The position numbers and the translations under genes are program-made. From Levilactobacillus mulengensis (lineage in GTDB: Bacteria; Bacillota; Bacilli; Lactobacillales; Lactobacillaceae), in NCBI RefSeq assembly GCF_003946045.1, contig NZ_RHNW01000005.1, forward strand, positions 1 to 64,000: a stretch of 64,000 bases of DNA, given 5' to 3'. Under the pieces are notes generated by a model. It saw only the letters and a list, made by a program, of their open reading frames with translations. It was not told where the DNA came from and did not search any database. Below are positions 1 through 9,455 of the stretch, piece after piece. Positions within the stretch are counted from its first letter, which is position 1. Every line of letters begins with the position of its first letter.

Positions 1-32
1 TTGATGGCTGCTTCCAACGAAGCAACTTAATT

Positions 33-62
33 AATATATCATTTTGTCGTCATGCTTGTCAA
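33..62 (-). promoter_or_regulatory. Promoter reading off the left edge
   Basis: On the minus strand TTGACA (57-62) is followed after 18 bases by TATATT (33-38), a good sigma-A type promoter. It would drive a minus-strand gene beginning left of the window. Nothing else is recognised in bases 1-200. Confidence 0.5.
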
Positions 63-204
63 CAACTATTTTCAATCTTTCGAATTGGTCTAGTTGGTTA
101 ATCGCCGTGACAACGTATATAACTATACCAACCACAGCCCGCCCCGTCAACTAAAATAGGTGAAAAATGAAAATAATTTTCAAAGACGAATGGTCGCTGT
201 GAAA

Positions 205-240
205 CCAATAAAAAACGACCGAGTTAATCGGTCGTTTTGC
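205..240 (-). terminator. Rho-independent terminator after the MFS gene
   Basis: An 11-bp perfect stem (212-222 with 228-238) around a 5-base loop is followed on the minus strand by a T run. It lies just downstream of the minus-strand MFS gene. Confidence 0.85.
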
Positions 241-270
241 CAGGAAACGCCTGGTGATAGTTCGCATCAA

Positions 271-1458
271 TTATGACTGCCGTTTGAGTACCGGGACAAC
301 GCCGACCAAAAAGCCTAGCGCAATCACCGCATTAACGACGGCACAGAACCAAAAAAGCAGGTGAAATGATCCTAAATGGGCAATGACCACACCGCCTAAC
401 ACAGGACCCAATGCTTTACCTAATGAAGAAAACGCATTGACGAGTCCTTGATAGGTTCCTTCGTTCCCCACCGTGTATAAATTGATTAGTGCAGGGACCC
501 CCGGAACGTACACGGCCTCCCCTATCGTTAGCAGGGTCATCGCGGCAAACAACACCACGACACCGGATTCACTAGTTAATAGAAGAAAAGAACTGCCAAT
601 TGCCACTAAGCCACCCAGGATTTGCCAAGGTAACACCTTGCTATGACTGACTTTTGCCATCAAAGCTTGCACCACAATTAGAAGCACACCGTTATACACC
701 CAAAGCGTACTATACAGTTTAATCCCCAGGCCCTCATTTTGAATGTAAACCGACACGTTACTCATCCACTGGGCGTAGGTGATCCACATCAGCACGAGGC
801 TCAGAAGAATGATGACGAGGCTCATTCGCGACAAGCGGCCACTCGCAGTTGGCTGAGCCGTTGCAGTCATCGGCGTTGCTTGCCGTGGCGTTTGACCTGC
901 GGACTGTTTTTCAAAGCTGCCTGCCCGCCAACTCCAAAGAATGGCCGCGAGCACGTAGCAACTCAACAACAAGCCAAAGATGGGTTTCAAACTATTATGG
1001 TAGAGAACGCCGATACTTGCCGTCCCCACCACCAGGCCGACATTGATAAAAATGTAGAGCAGATTGAACAACCGACCGTCGAGATGGCTGAGCTGGGCGG
1101 TCATCGCCGTAATCAGCGTCAACATGCCCCCGGTCAATAGGCCAAAGACCACCAGCACAATTGGATAAGCGATGAGGCCATTCCAGAAAAAGCCAATCAC
1201 CGCATCGATAATCAAGCCGACCAACATGCCGACGCCAACCGTTCTTGCCGAGTAGCGGTCCGTCAACACGCCACCGAGGTAGCCACCCAGGACATTACAG
1301 CCGGAATAGGCCGCCAGGATCAAGCCACTCTGAACCAGATTCAAGTGGAGATCGCCGTGCAGGTAGATGGTGGTTAACGGCCACATCACACTATAGGCCG
1401 TGTTCACCAAAAATCCGAGCAGCAACAACGGCCACATTTTGCGCATTAATCTTAACAT
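271..1458 (-). CDS. MFS transporter, multidrug-efflux-like
   Basis: A 395-residue integral membrane protein of the major facilitator superfamily. About twelve hydrophobic segments are visible, with the loop after the second helix reading GGVLTDRYSARTVG, the usual MFS loop 2-3 signature (G-x-L-x-D-R). The two halves are separated by a polar linker near residues 180-210. The start ATG at 1458 lies about 12 bases after a strong AAAGGGGG site. It is monocistronic, with a terminator directly downstream. The substrate cannot be told from sequence; drug or metabolite efflux is the usual role of this group. Confidence 0.85.
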   Translation of the reverse strand: MLRLMRKMWPLLLLGFLVNTAYSVMWPLTTIYLHGDLHLNLVQSGLILAAYSGCNVLGGYLGGVLTDRYSARTVGVGMLVGLIIDAVIGFFWNGLIAYPIVLVVFGLLTGGMLTLITAMTAQLSHLDGRLFNLLYIFINVGLVVGTASIGVLYHNSLKPIFGLLLSCYVLAAILWSWRAGSFEKQSAGQTPRQATPMTATAQPTASGRLSRMSLVIILLSLVLMWITYAQWMSNVSVYIQNEGLGIKLYSTLWVYNGVLLIVVQALMAKVSHSKVLPWQILGGLVAIGSSFLLLTSESGVVVLFAAMTLLTIGEAVYVPGVPALINLYTVGNEGTYQGLVNAFSSLGKALGPVLGGVVIAHLGSFHLLFWFCAVVNAVIALGFLVGVVPVLKRQS

Positions 1459-1767
1459 GACTGATACCTGACCCCCTTTTAAAACGTGAATGAGCTAAGT
1501 CTATCATGTTTACCCGACCACTCGAAAGGGGGTTGCCGAAATCTCTAGCGGACTTTAGCCGGATTGGCAAAATTGCCTGAACGTTTCTCCTAATTACCAG
1601 GTCACTTGCGTCCAGCATTAGCAAAAAATTCTAGCGGCACCATTTTGTAAGCGTCTTCATTCGGCTAATCCCCCTTTATGGCTTGCTTATTGGGCGAAAA
1701 TCAACTAAATTTAAGGGAGGTTTGGATTCATGACACTTTGAATCAATACTTAATAGGAGGACACAAC

Positions 1768-3282
1768 ATGGGTAACAGCAAAAATAATAAAAATGCCGCA
1801 CCGGCCGATCTGAATGATCAGATGCAGGTTCGTCGGGATAAAATGGATAATTTACAAGAACAGGGCATCGCGCCTTTCGGTCACCGCTTCGATAGAACTG
1901 ACGACAGCAAGTCGCTCACTGAAAAATACGATAAGTATGATAAAGAAGAGCTGATGGAAGACAAACATTATGTTGCTGTTGCGGGTCGGATTACCGGTAA
2001 GCGTGGCAGCGGCAAGGCCGGCTTTATCGATTTGCTCGACAGAACTGGTGTGGTCCAAGGTTACGCACGTCAAGACGAACTGGGCGAAGACAAGTACGCC
2101 CTTTACAAGACGTTAGACTTAGGGGACTTCATTGGTGCCAAGGGTTACGTCATCAAGACGAACACTGGCGCTTTGACGCTCCGTTTCACTGATTTTGAAT
2201 TCTTATCTAAGGCTTTACGGCCATTACCAGACAAATACCATGGTCTGACGAATCCTGAAACCATCTACCGTCAACGGTACCTGGACTTAATCGCTAACCA
2301 AGATAGCTTTGACCGATTCATCAAGGTCACCCAAATCAAGAAAGCGATTCGCGAATACTTAGATAGCGAAGGCTACCTGGAAGTGGACACCCCCGTTCTC
2401 CAAACGGAAGCCGGTGGGGCCGAAGCACGGCCATTTGTCACTCACTCCAACGCCTTTGACATTCCTCTGTACCTGCGGATTGCCACGGAACTTTACCTGA
2501 AGCGCCTGATCGTTGGTGGGATGGAAAAAGTTTACGAACTGGGCAAGGACTTCCGGAACGAAGGGACCGACTTACGGCATAACCCTGAATTCAACATGGT
2601 TGAAGTCTATACCGCTTACGCCGACTACACGGACGTCATGGACTTAACGGAAAACATCTTCCGTTTCGTAGCCAACAAGGTTAACGGCTCCGGCCAAGTT
2701 TCTTATCAAGGTAAGGACATCGACCTTGATTCCGACTTCAAGCGGGTTCACATGGTTGATGCCGTTAAGGACGCCACTGGTATCGACTTCTGGCAACCAA
2801 TGTCTGACGACGACGCTAAGAAGTTAGCTGAAGAAAACGGCATTCACTGCGAACCTTACTGGAAGGTCGGTCACATCATCAACGCCTTCTTCGAAGAAAA
2901 GGTTCAAGACACGTTGGTTAACCCCACCTTCATTTACGGCCACCCGGTTGAAATCTCACCACTGGCTAAGAAGAACCCGAAGGACCCTCGTTTCACCGAC
3001 CGGTTCGAACTTTACATCGACGGGAACGAATACGGGAACGCCTTTACTGAATTAAACGACCCAATCGACCAAAAGAAACGGTTTGAAGCCCAAGACGCCG
3101 AACGTGCAGCTGGTAACGAAGAAGCCCATGGAATCGACAACGATTACATCGAAGCCATGGAATACGGTATGCCGCCTACTGGTGGTCTGGGTATCGGGAT
3201 CGACCGGATGACGATGCTCTTAACTGACGCAGCTTCTATCCGCGACGTAATGCTGTTCCCTACCATGCGGCCTAACGATTAA
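1768..3282 (+). CDS. lysS: Lysyl-tRNA synthetase, class II
   Basis: A 504-residue class II aminoacyl-tRNA synthetase that charges tRNA-Lys. The N-terminal OB-fold anticodon-binding domain (about residues 60-175) is followed by the catalytic domain with motif 2 ([14 protein letters not shown]) and motif 3 ([13 protein letters not shown], close to the C-terminus). ATG at 1768 is chosen because an AGGAGG sits 8 bases upstream; the frame is open back to 1678 but without a better start. A three-codon ATG-TGA mini-frame with its own AGGGAGG lies at 1730-1741, possibly accidental. murE follows after 20 bases, so the two are probably co-transcribed. No T-box was seen upstream. Confidence 0.97.
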   Translation: MGNSKNNKNAAPADLNDQMQVRRDKMDNLQEQGIAPFGHRFDRTDDSKSLTEKYDKYDKEELMEDKHYVAVAGRITGKRGSGKAGFIDLLDRTGVVQGYARQDELGEDKYALYKTLDLGDFIGAKGYVIKTNTGALTLRFTDFEFLSKALRPLPDKYHGLTNPETIYRQRYLDLIANQDSFDRFIKVTQIKKAIREYLDSEGYLEVDTPVLQTEAGGAEARPFVTHSNAFDIPLYLRIATELYLKRLIVGGMEKVYELGKDFRNEGTDLRHNPEFNMVEVYTAYADYTDVMDLTENIFRFVANKVNGSGQVSYQGKDIDLDSDFKRVHMVDAVKDATGIDFWQPMSDDDAKKLAEENGIHCEPYWKVGHIINAFFEEKVQDTLVNPTFIYGHPVEISPLAKKNPKDPRFTDRFELYIDGNEYGNAFTELNDPIDQKKRFEAQDAERAAGNEEAHGIDNDYIEAMEYGMPPTGGLGIGIDRMTMLLTDAASIRDVMLFPTMRPND

Positions 3283-3302
3283 CCACGAAAAGAGGCAATT
3301 GA

Positions 3303-4820
3303 ATGAGAGCAAACCAGCTGATTGCGCTGCTTCAGGAGCATAACTTGTTTCTGAGCACCACGCTACCATCAGACGACGTCGACTTTGCATCCTTAGCGTA
3401 TGATTCACGCAAGGCCAGCGCCAACGGCCTCTTCGTCTGCAAAGGCTTCAATTTCTCAGTGGACTATTTACAGTCGGCGATTGCTAACGGGGCAACCTGT
3501 TACTTAGCCGAAAAGGATTACCATGTTGACGTGCCAGTCATCTTGGTCAACGACGTGCGCAAGGCCTTGTCCTTGGCCGCCCAACTCTACTTTGGCTTCC
3601 CGCAAAATAACCTCTTCGTCATTGGCTACACCGGGACCAAGGGGAAAACGACCTCGACGTATCTGACGACAAACATCCTGAGCCATGCGTTCCCACAGCA
3701 GGTCGCCATGTTCTCGACCATCAACCACATCATCGGCCCCAAGCCGGAAGACCAATTCAAGGCGCATTTAACCACGGCAGAGTCATTTGACCTCTTCCAC
3801 GAAATGCGGCAAGCGGTCGACAATGGCGACAAGGTGCTGGTGATGGAGGTGGCCTCCCAGGCTTACCTGCTGGACCGCGTGTACGGGCTGACGTTTGACG
3901 TCGGTATCTTCCTGAACATTTCGCCCGACCACATCGGGGTTAACGAGCACCCGAACTTTGCCAACTACCTCTTCTGCAAAATGCAGCTGATGATCAATTC
4001 GCGCAATTGTATTATTGATGCGGACATGGACCATTTTGACGAGGTTTACGCGGCAGCCAAGGTCTCCACGGATCCCGAACACATCTTTACGTACGGCTTT
4101 AACCAGCCGGACGCCACGTTGTCCATCACCAGTAGCACGGCGACGCTGACCGATAGCGAATTTGGCTTGACGGTCCACGGTGCCGACCAGCTACAGGCCT
4201 TGGCCACGACGTATCACGTGTCCGTGCCGGGTGACTTCAACCAAAGCAACGCCACGGCCGCCATTCTGGCGAGTCATTTGGCCGGTGCCGCGGTTAGCGA
4301 CCTGCAATACGGTTTGGCTCATACGACCATTCCGGGCCGGATGGAGTCGATTACGACCAAACATCATGGGACCATCTATATCGATTACGCCCATGATTGG
4401 GGCAGCATGAACGCCCTGCTGAGCTTCCTGCACACGCAGTTCCCCGACCACCACATCACTGCCGTTCTTGGCAGCACTGGTGACAAGGGTGAGGACCGCC
4501 GCGAGGGCTTCGCTAAGGCGCTCAACGATTACGCTGACACGGCCTTCCTGACGACGGACGATCCGGGTCACGAAGACCCCATCGCCATCGCTAAGGAAAT
4601 CGACAGCCAAATTGACCACGATAAGGTCAAAACTAGCATCATTCCGCAACGGGAAGACGCCATTCAACACGCCATTACCAGTGCCACCAACGACGATTTA
4701 GTCGTGCTGGCCGGTAAGGGTGAAGACGCCTACCAAAAGATCAACGGTGTTGACACGCCTTACGCGTCCGACCCCGTTGTCGCGGAAGACGTGATTGCTG
4801 GCTTGGCGGACGAACAATAA
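3303..4820 (+). CDS. murE: UDP-N-acetylmuramoyl-tripeptide synthetase MurE (probably L-lysine adding)
   Basis: A 505-residue Mur ligase that adds the third amino acid to UDP-MurNAc-L-Ala-D-Glu in peptidoglycan synthesis. The ATP-binding loop GYTGTKGKTTSTYL is near residue 105, the PGRME motif near 348 and DYAHD near 363. At the amino-acid specificity position (near residue 419) it reads DDPG rather than the DNPR of diaminopimelate ligases, which fits lysine-type peptidoglycan; this is inference from the motif. An AGAGG lies 7 bases before the ATG. It follows lysS by 20 bases, pairing two lysine-using enzymes in one transcript, and ends in a strong terminator. Confidence 0.92.
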   Translation: MRANQLIALLQEHNLFLSTTLPSDDVDFASLAYDSRKASANGLFVCKGFNFSVDYLQSAIANGATCYLAEKDYHVDVPVILVNDVRKALSLAAQLYFGFPQNNLFVIGYTGTKGKTTSTYLTTNILSHAFPQQVAMFSTINHIIGPKPEDQFKAHLTTAESFDLFHEMRQAVDNGDKVLVMEVASQAYLLDRVYGLTFDVGIFLNISPDHIGVNEHPNFANYLFCKMQLMINSRNCIIDADMDHFDEVYAAAKVSTDPEHIFTYGFNQPDATLSITSSTATLTDSEFGLTVHGADQLQALATTYHVSVPGDFNQSNATAAILASHLAGAAVSDLQYGLAHTTIPGRMESITTKHHGTIYIDYAHDWGSMNALLSFLHTQFPDHHITAVLGSTGDKGEDRREGFAKALNDYADTAFLTTDDPGHEDPIAIAKEIDSQIDHDKVKTSIIPQREDAIQHAITSATNDDLVVLAGKGEDAYQKINGVDTPYASDPVVAEDVIAGLADEQ

Positions 4821-4839
4821 TCTAAAATAAATGGTTATA

Positions 4840-4896
4840 AAAAACGAGCAAGTGGCTCTCTTCAAATTGAAGGGAAATCACTTGCTCGTTTTTTTT
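4840..4896. terminator. Bidirectional terminator between murE and the convergent gene
   Basis: A 15-base arm (ending AAGTG, about 4840-4854) pairs with 4879-4893, with a smaller inner hairpin (CTTCAA/TTGAAG). A-run and T-run on either side allow termination in both directions, fitting convergent genes. Confidence 0.9.
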
Positions 4897-4911
4897 ACGT
4901 TTTAGAGGCCC

Positions 4912-5877
4912 TTAACGACGACGGTGCTTCCGCCGCTTCTTTTGGCTGTATTTGATTTGCTTAATATGCTTCTTGTGAGTCAACTGACGATCCGTCGTAA
5001 AGAGTTCCCGGCTGGTCGTGGGGTGGGCCCGCAGGTAATCCTGGGTGAAGGCATCCACCGCCTTGGCATCATCGGCGTCGATATTTTGCGCCTGCATGGC
5101 CGTGGTCAGGTCTTCAAAGAAGCTCTCTAACTTCGGGTCGTACATGGTCACTAATGCCGTGTGGTGCTCGCTGACCCAGTCCTGTAAGGCCGTGGCGGCC
5201 GGTAACTGTTGCTGGTCGGCCAGGTAGGCGAATAATGTTGTCAGAGCAAATGGCACCAGGTTGAACAACGCTGGCACCCGATCCTTTTCGTCTAGTAAAT
5301 GGGTGAAGGGCCCAAACATGATTTCGCTTAACGTTTGCACGTCCCAGTCCTTAGGCTGTTTACCCTTTCCGGTAATCATCAGTTCAGCCGTTGTGTGGAC
5401 GATAGTCATGAAGTTTTGTTGGTCAGCAGCCGATAAATTGGCGACATCTGGCTGGTCAGTCATGGCTTGGACCCACTGCTCAACGAGTGCGACTACGCCC
5501 TCGTAAGCTTCCTGCTCATCGGCCGCAGCAGCGTGCTTTTCGACCAAATCAGGGCGAGCAGCTTTCAGAGCGGCGTCCAAGGCTTTCAGATTGGACAACT
5601 TTTGGGCCTTAAAGTAAGCCGATAAGACCGGCACGACCGCCACGAAGTACAGATGTGGCTGGTCGACCATCGTTGGTAAGGCCGCTAACGTCGCAGCAAC
5701 CTGTTGCGGCGTCCAGTCTCCCTGCGCCATGTCGACCGTCTTGCGGACGCGCAGCACGTCATTTAAAATGGCGGCTGCGTATTTTTGTTGATTAGCTGAT
5801 AATGAAGCCAACCGTTGCGGCGTCAGGAATTCTGCCGGCGTCAACGATTTGGCAGTTGAATCTGATTGTTCCATCAC
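4912..5877 (-). CDS. Unknown protein with a very basic C-terminal tail
   Basis: A 321-residue soluble, alanine- and glutamine-rich, mostly helical protein that I do not recognise. No signal peptide, membrane segment or catalytic motif is visible. The last 30 residues become strongly basic and end KKRRKHRRR, which suggests binding to nucleic acid or another polyanion. The start is GTG at 5877 or ATG at 5874; an AGGGGA lies 7-10 bases upstream and serves either. The promoter (TTGCAT, 18 bases, TATAAT) overlaps a 23-base sequence repeated exactly at 13427-13449. It is a single-gene unit convergent with murE. Confidence 0.8.
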   Translation of the reverse strand: MMEQSDSTAKSLTPAEFLTPQRLASLSANQQKYAAAILNDVLRVRKTVDMAQGDWTPQQVAATLAALPTMVDQPHLYFVAVVPVLSAYFKAQKLSNLKALDAALKAARPDLVEKHAAAADEQEAYEGVVALVEQWVQAMTDQPDVANLSAADQQNFMTIVHTTAELMITGKGKQPKDWDVQTLSEIMFGPFTHLLDEKDRVPALFNLVPFALTTLFAYLADQQQLPAATALQDWVSEHHTALVTMYDPKLESFFEDLTTAMQAQNIDADDAKAVDAFTQDYLRAHPTTSRELFTTDRQLTHKKHIKQIKYSQKKRRKHRRR

Positions 5878-5910
5878 TTTTATTCCCCTATCTTGAGTCC
5901 ATTACCTACT

Positions 5911-5943
5911 ATTATAGAGAAATTCCTTAAGAAAATGCAAATC
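5911..5943 (-). promoter_or_regulatory. Promoter overlapping a 23-bp exact repeat
   Basis: On the minus strand TTGCAT (5935-5940) and TATAAT (5911-5916) are 18 bases apart, upstream of the gene ending at 4912. Bases 5921-5943 recur exactly at 13427-13449. The repeat core TTCCTTAAGAAA is a near-palindrome, as expected for an operator. Confidence 0.6.
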
Positions 5944-5960
5944 TGGGTTACTTAGTGACC

Positions 5961-5998
5961 TAAAAAACGGACCGCAGACAGCGTGCCTGAAGTCCGTT
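5961..5998 (-). terminator. Terminator after the RpiR gene
   Basis: Minus-strand hairpin with ACGGAC/GTCCGT arms (5967-5972, 5992-5997) extended by a CAG/CTG pair, followed by seven T residues. Confidence 0.8.
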
Positions 5999-6026
5999 AC
6001 TGGTTTAAGTTGCTAGTGGTTGTCGG

Positions 6027-6833
6027 TTACTCTTCACGCTTGTGGAAATGGAAGTCACGACCACCATAGTCCTCAACGTATTGATACAAAATTAGTTCCA
6101 TCACCGAAATCGTCGAAATCCGTGAACTAATGTCCGTGTTATTGATGGTGACCCCATCGGTAAAGATGTAAAAGTTAACGTCGCTCAAATTTTGAATCGT
6201 GTTATTATCCGGCTCAGTAATCGAGACCAACAGTGGCCGGGGACTCATATCGACTAGCCGGCTCATGTTGTCCAGCATTTCACCGTCGGAACCCTCATAG
6301 GTCAGAATAAAGACCAAGTCATCCCCGCCAATCTGGCCCAATGCCTGCTGCCGATAATCATGGTCGCGCGGGTAATGGGTCCGGAAGCCAGCCATCGCAT
6401 ACAGGTAATCAATATACTCGACGGCATGCTTGCTAACACCCTTAGCGAAGAAAAAGATGTCGGGATGCTGGGCTAGGCGTTCGACCACCTGCCGCATGCG
6501 TTTCGGTTGAATCACGTGAATCGACTCCGCAATGTTCTTCAAGTATTCTTCGCGGTAATCCGTTTGCTTAACCACAAATGGCGTTGCCTGGTCCGTGTCC
6601 TTCCGGTTGATCAATGTGAACTTGATGACGGTCGTAAATTCACTAAATCCGGAAAAGCCGATTTTCTTTACGAACCGCAGAAAGGTTGCGGTCGACACAA
6701 ACGTGGCCGACGCAACCTCCCGGATACTTTGATTCTTAATTTGATCCATATTTTTAACCACGTAGTCAAACAGTTTCTGTTCGTTCGGGGTCAAGCTCCC
6801 CAAGTGTGCATTGACGATTTCAAAGAAATTCAT
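6027..6833 (-). CDS. RpiR-family transcriptional regulator of the agmatine locus
   Basis: A 268-residue regulator with an N-terminal helix-turn-helix (residues about 1-77; recognition region SIREVASATFVSTATFLRFV) and a C-terminal SIS sugar-isomerase-like sensor domain (about 105-245). RpiR proteins usually sense phosphosugars; here the position beside agmatine genes suggests control of agmatine catabolism. ATG at 6833 is preferred to the upstream in-frame start because a GGGAGGAAAG lies 5 bases before it and the protein then begins at the conserved N-terminus. The ATG is one base beyond the stop of the preceding agmatine deiminase paralogue (TAG-C-ATG), so the two are translationally coupled. 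Confidence 0.9.
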   Translation of the reverse strand: MNFFEIVNAHLGSLTPNEQKLFDYVVKNMDQIKNQSIREVASATFVSTATFLRFVKKIGFSGFSEFTTVIKFTLINRKDTDQATPFVVKQTDYREEYLKNIAESIHVIQPKRMRQVVERLAQHPDIFFFAKGVSKHAVEYIDYLYAMAGFRTHYPRDHDYRQQALGQIGGDDLVFILTYEGSDGEMLDNMSRLVDMSPRPLLVSITEPDNNTIQNLSDVNFYIFTDGVTINNTDISSRISTISVMELILYQYVEDYGGRDFHFHKREE

Positions 6834-6834
6834 G

Positions 6835-7941
6835 CTACTTTCCTCCCGTGTGACGTCCTGGAACGCCGGCCGCAATCGTATGGATGTTTCCCCCACCGGT
6901 TAAAATCTCGGTGGCTGGGACGTCGACGACCTGGCGCGTTGGATAAAGTTCAGCAAGCTGTTGGTGCGCGATGGCATCCTGGGGATCATTAAATGTTGGC
7001 ATCAAAATAGCCTGATTTGTGGTGATGTAGCTCACGTAGCTCGCCGTCAACCGTTGCCCAGCCACTCGGGGCAACATCCCGTTGATGGGGTCAACGCCGT
7101 TCGCCTCTTCTTCACTCAACGTCAGAATCCGGGGCGTCTGTAATTTGTGAATCTTGAAGCGTCGGCCCTGGGCATCGGTTTCAGCAGACAGCCGGTTATA
7201 GGCATCTTGGCTAATTTCATATTGCGGGTCCGTTTCGTCATCGGTCCAGGTCAGGACCAACTCACCGGGTGCCACAAAATTCACCATGTTATCAATATCA
7301 CCATTGGTTTCATCCATGAAATACCCCTCCGGCAGCCAAATTGTCTTGGTCACCCCTAGGTAGTCGTGGAAGATTTTCTCGGCATCGGCCTTTGACAGCC
7401 CACCGGGATTGCGGCCCTCAGATAAGACCACACTCTCCGTCGCAATCAGCGTTCCCTGCCCATCCACATGAATGGCACAGCCTTCGAGCACCGCATTGAC
7501 CTCGTACACGGGGAAGTCCTGAAGATCCGCAACCTTCTTCCCAATTTGGTTATCCTTATCCCACGGGAAGTACAGGCCATCGAGGAGGCCACCCCACGCA
7601 TTAAATTGGAAATCAACGGCACGAATGTCACCAGCGTCGTTGACCACGTAAAAGGGACCGCAGTCTTTCATCCAAGAATCATTGCTACTCATCTCAACGA
7701 CCCGAACTGCTGGGGATAGGCTCGCCCGGGCATGACTGTACTGGTCCTGATTAACCAGCATCGTCACGGGTTCAAACTTGGCAATCGTTTCTGCCAAACG
7801 GGCAAAGGCCTTTTGCGCGGGCTTGCCACCCTCACGCCAGTTGTCTGGTCGCTCTGGCCAAATCATGTAGCTCGCAGCCTGATCTTCAAACTCGCCAGGC
7901 ATGCGGAAACCATCTTGTGCAGGTGTTTCTGCTAGTCTCAT
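6835..7941 (-). CDS. aguA2: Agmatine deiminase paralogue, apparently catalytically inactive
   Basis: A 368-residue member of the agmatine deiminase (peptidyl-arginine deiminase superfamily) fold, clearly homologous to the second copy at 9456-10550. The family uses a Cys-His-Asp machinery (Cys357, His218, Asp96 and Asp220 in the Enterococcus faecalis enzyme). Here the Cys position reads GGGNIHT (codon ACG at 6877-6879) and the His position reads NGDIDN (codon GAT at 7297-7299) instead of GGGNIHC and NGHVDN. The Asp of DSWMKDCG, Glu of the LEG segment and Asp of DIDN are kept. The frame is intact, so this may be a pseudoenzyme binding agmatine without turning it over. ATG at 7941 has a GGAG 8 bases upstream. 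It is coupled to the RpiR gene. Confidence 0.88.
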   Translation of the reverse strand: MRLAETPAQDGFRMPGEFEDQAASYMIWPERPDNWREGGKPAQKAFARLAETIAKFEPVTMLVNQDQYSHARASLSPAVRVVEMSSNDSWMKDCGPFYVVNDAGDIRAVDFQFNAWGGLLDGLYFPWDKDNQIGKKVADLQDFPVYEVNAVLEGCAIHVDGQGTLIATESVVLSEGRNPGGLSKADAEKIFHDYLGVTKTIWLPEGYFMDETNGDIDNMVNFVAPGELVLTWTDDETDPQYEISQDAYNRLSAETDAQGRRFKIHKLQTPRILTLSEEEANGVDPINGMLPRVAGQRLTASYVSYITTNQAILMPTFNDPQDAIAHQQLAELYPTRQVVDVPATEILTGGGNIHTIAAGVPGRHTGGK

Positions 7942-8147
7942 TTTACTCACTCCGCTTTATATCATAATTATTAACCGATGCTTGCACTTTCATTCACTGA
8001 TGATGAAATCATGTCATGCGCAATTACATTAGTCACTCATTGCATTCTTTACTTAGCAGACATCCCCGCTAATTTATTCACTTATTTTACACTAAATCCC
8101 CTGGTCAAACGCATAGCCCTTACAGCAAATATTGCCAGCTATGTACA

Positions 8148-8324
8148 ACAGAGTCTGGGACAAAACCCCAGACTCTGTTTGTGTACCCATTTATATGGCC
8201 GAAACGTGCGACAAAAGGCACCCGGTTCCGCTTAAAACTGCTAACCAAACAATCCAAAACCAGGATTATTCGGTTAGCAGCCTTAATGCTCGCCGGCTAA
8301 CCGCCTTTTGTCCCACTCTCAGTC
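8148..8324. repeat. MITE-like intergenic element with nested inverted repeats
   Basis: A perfect 12-bp hairpin (8148-8159 with 8167-8178) begins a segment whose ends carry inverted TGGGACAAAA (8155-8164, and its complement near 8310-8320). Inside are ACAAAAGGC/GCCTTTTGT and CTGCTAACC/GGTTAGCAG inverted pairs, giving a multi-arm fold. No reading frame is convincing. It separates arcC from the aguA2-rpiR pair. The rest of 7942-8444 shows no gene. Confidence 0.6.
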
Positions 8325-8444
8325 AAATATTGTCAAAGATAAGTTTGGAAATTTGATGGGTCATGTGCAGCCCTAGACTGCTGGCACGCCAGACTATTCT
8401 GTTAGTTTCTAACTCACTGTGAGCCGCAGTTCCCCATCATTTAG

Positions 8445-9389
8445 TTACTTACGAATGATGGTCCCAGAACCGTTCTCCAGGAAATCACCCACGTTAGCCA
8501 ACGAGGTGATGACAACTTTGCCTTCAGGCCGGTTGTTCACGAAGTCCAGTGCTGCCTGAATCTTGGGTAACATGCTTCCCTTGGCAAATTGGTTCTCCGT
8601 GATGTACTGGTTCAATTCGGCAGCGGTCACATCGGTCAATTGCTTTTGATTGGGTTGGTTGAAGTTGACGAAAACGTGATCAACGGCCGTCAGAATAATT
8701 AAGAGATCGGCGTGGACCAGCTCAGCCAATTTTTCAGAAGCAAAGTCCTTATCAATCACGGCTTCGCGACCAACTAATTGGTTGCCTTCCTTGACGACGG
8801 GCACACCGCCACCCCCAACGGATACGGGAATGATGTTGGCATCAACTAACGCGTTAACGACAGCCGATTCCTTCACATCGATTGGCTTAGGCGAAGCGAC
8901 GACCCGGCGGTACCCCCGACCGGCATCCTCAACGTAAACATTGTCTGGGTGCGCCTGCTGTTCAGCAGCAACTTCTTCCTTGGTGTAGAACGGACCGATT
9001 GGCTTGCTGGGATCCGTAAAGGCCGGATCATCAGGTGAAACTTCTACCTGGGTCACAACCGTGGCAACGTCTTGGGTCAAGCCTTCATCGGCTAAGGCCT
9101 TGTCCATCGCATTTTCCAACCAGTAGCCAATGCTCCCTTGGGTCATCGCCACCGCCGTATCCAGTGGCATCGCTGGGTTCTTGGCCGTACTACCAGCGGA
9201 TTGCTGGAGCAACAGGTTCCCCACTTGCGGACCATTTCCGTGAGAAATAATCAGTTGGTCCCCCTGCTTGACGAACTTGACCAAATATTTGGCCGTATCA
9301 GCTAAGGCTGCCTGTTGGGCCTTTGCGGAAGCATCATTTGCTAAGATGGCATTGCCACCTAAAGCGACAACAATTTTACGCTTTGTCAT
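8445..9389 (-). CDS. arcC: Carbamate kinase
   Basis: A 314-residue amino-acid-kinase-family enzyme that makes ATP, CO2 and NH3 from carbamoyl phosphate and ADP, the energy-yielding last step of agmatine catabolism. The N-terminal ALGGNAI glycine loop, the [10 protein letters not shown] segment and the C-terminal [13 protein letters not shown] helix are typical, and the length is normal. AAGGAG lies 10 bases before the ATG. It lies 66 bases after aguA, with a possible attenuator hairpin between. Neighbours make it the agmatine-pathway kinase (also called aguC) rather than one of arginine deiminase. Confidence 0.95.
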   Translation of the reverse strand: MTKRKIVVALGGNAILANDASAKAQQAALADTAKYLVKFVKQGDQLIISHGNGPQVGNLLLQQSAGSTAKNPAMPLDTAVAMTQGSIGYWLENAMDKALADEGLTQDVATVVTQVEVSPDDPAFTDPSKPIGPFYTKEEVAAEQQAHPDNVYVEDAGRGYRRVVASPKPIDVKESAVVNALVDANIIPVSVGGGGVPVVKEGNQLVGREAVIDKDFASEKLAELVHADLLIILTAVDHVFVNFNQPNQKQLTDVTAAELNQYITENQFAKGSMLPKIQAALDFVNNRPEGKVVITSLANVGDFLENGSGTIIRK

Positions 9390-9414
9390 AAATCATTCAC
9401 TCCTTAATTTTTAA

Positions 9415-9442
9415 AGAAAAAGGCCAGGCTCTTCACCTGACC
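9415..9442 (-). terminator. Intercistronic hairpin, possible attenuator, between aguA and arcC
   Basis: On the minus strand GGTCAGG pairs with CCTGGCC (9436-9442 with 9422-9428, one G-T pair) around a 7-base loop and is followed by TTTTTCTTT. It resembles an intrinsic terminator placed inside the operon and may lower arcC expression relative to aguA. Confidence 0.6.
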
Positions 9443-9455
9443 TTCCGATTCCCGT

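Noticed and set aside
1459-1767. T-box leader before lysS
   Set aside because: No T-box sequence (AGGGUGGNACCGCG-like) or anti-terminator was found.
6835-7941. Calling aguA2 a pseudogene
   Set aside because: The frame is uninterrupted, full length and coupled to a downstream gene; only catalytic residues differ, so it is kept as a coding gene with a probable non-enzymatic role.
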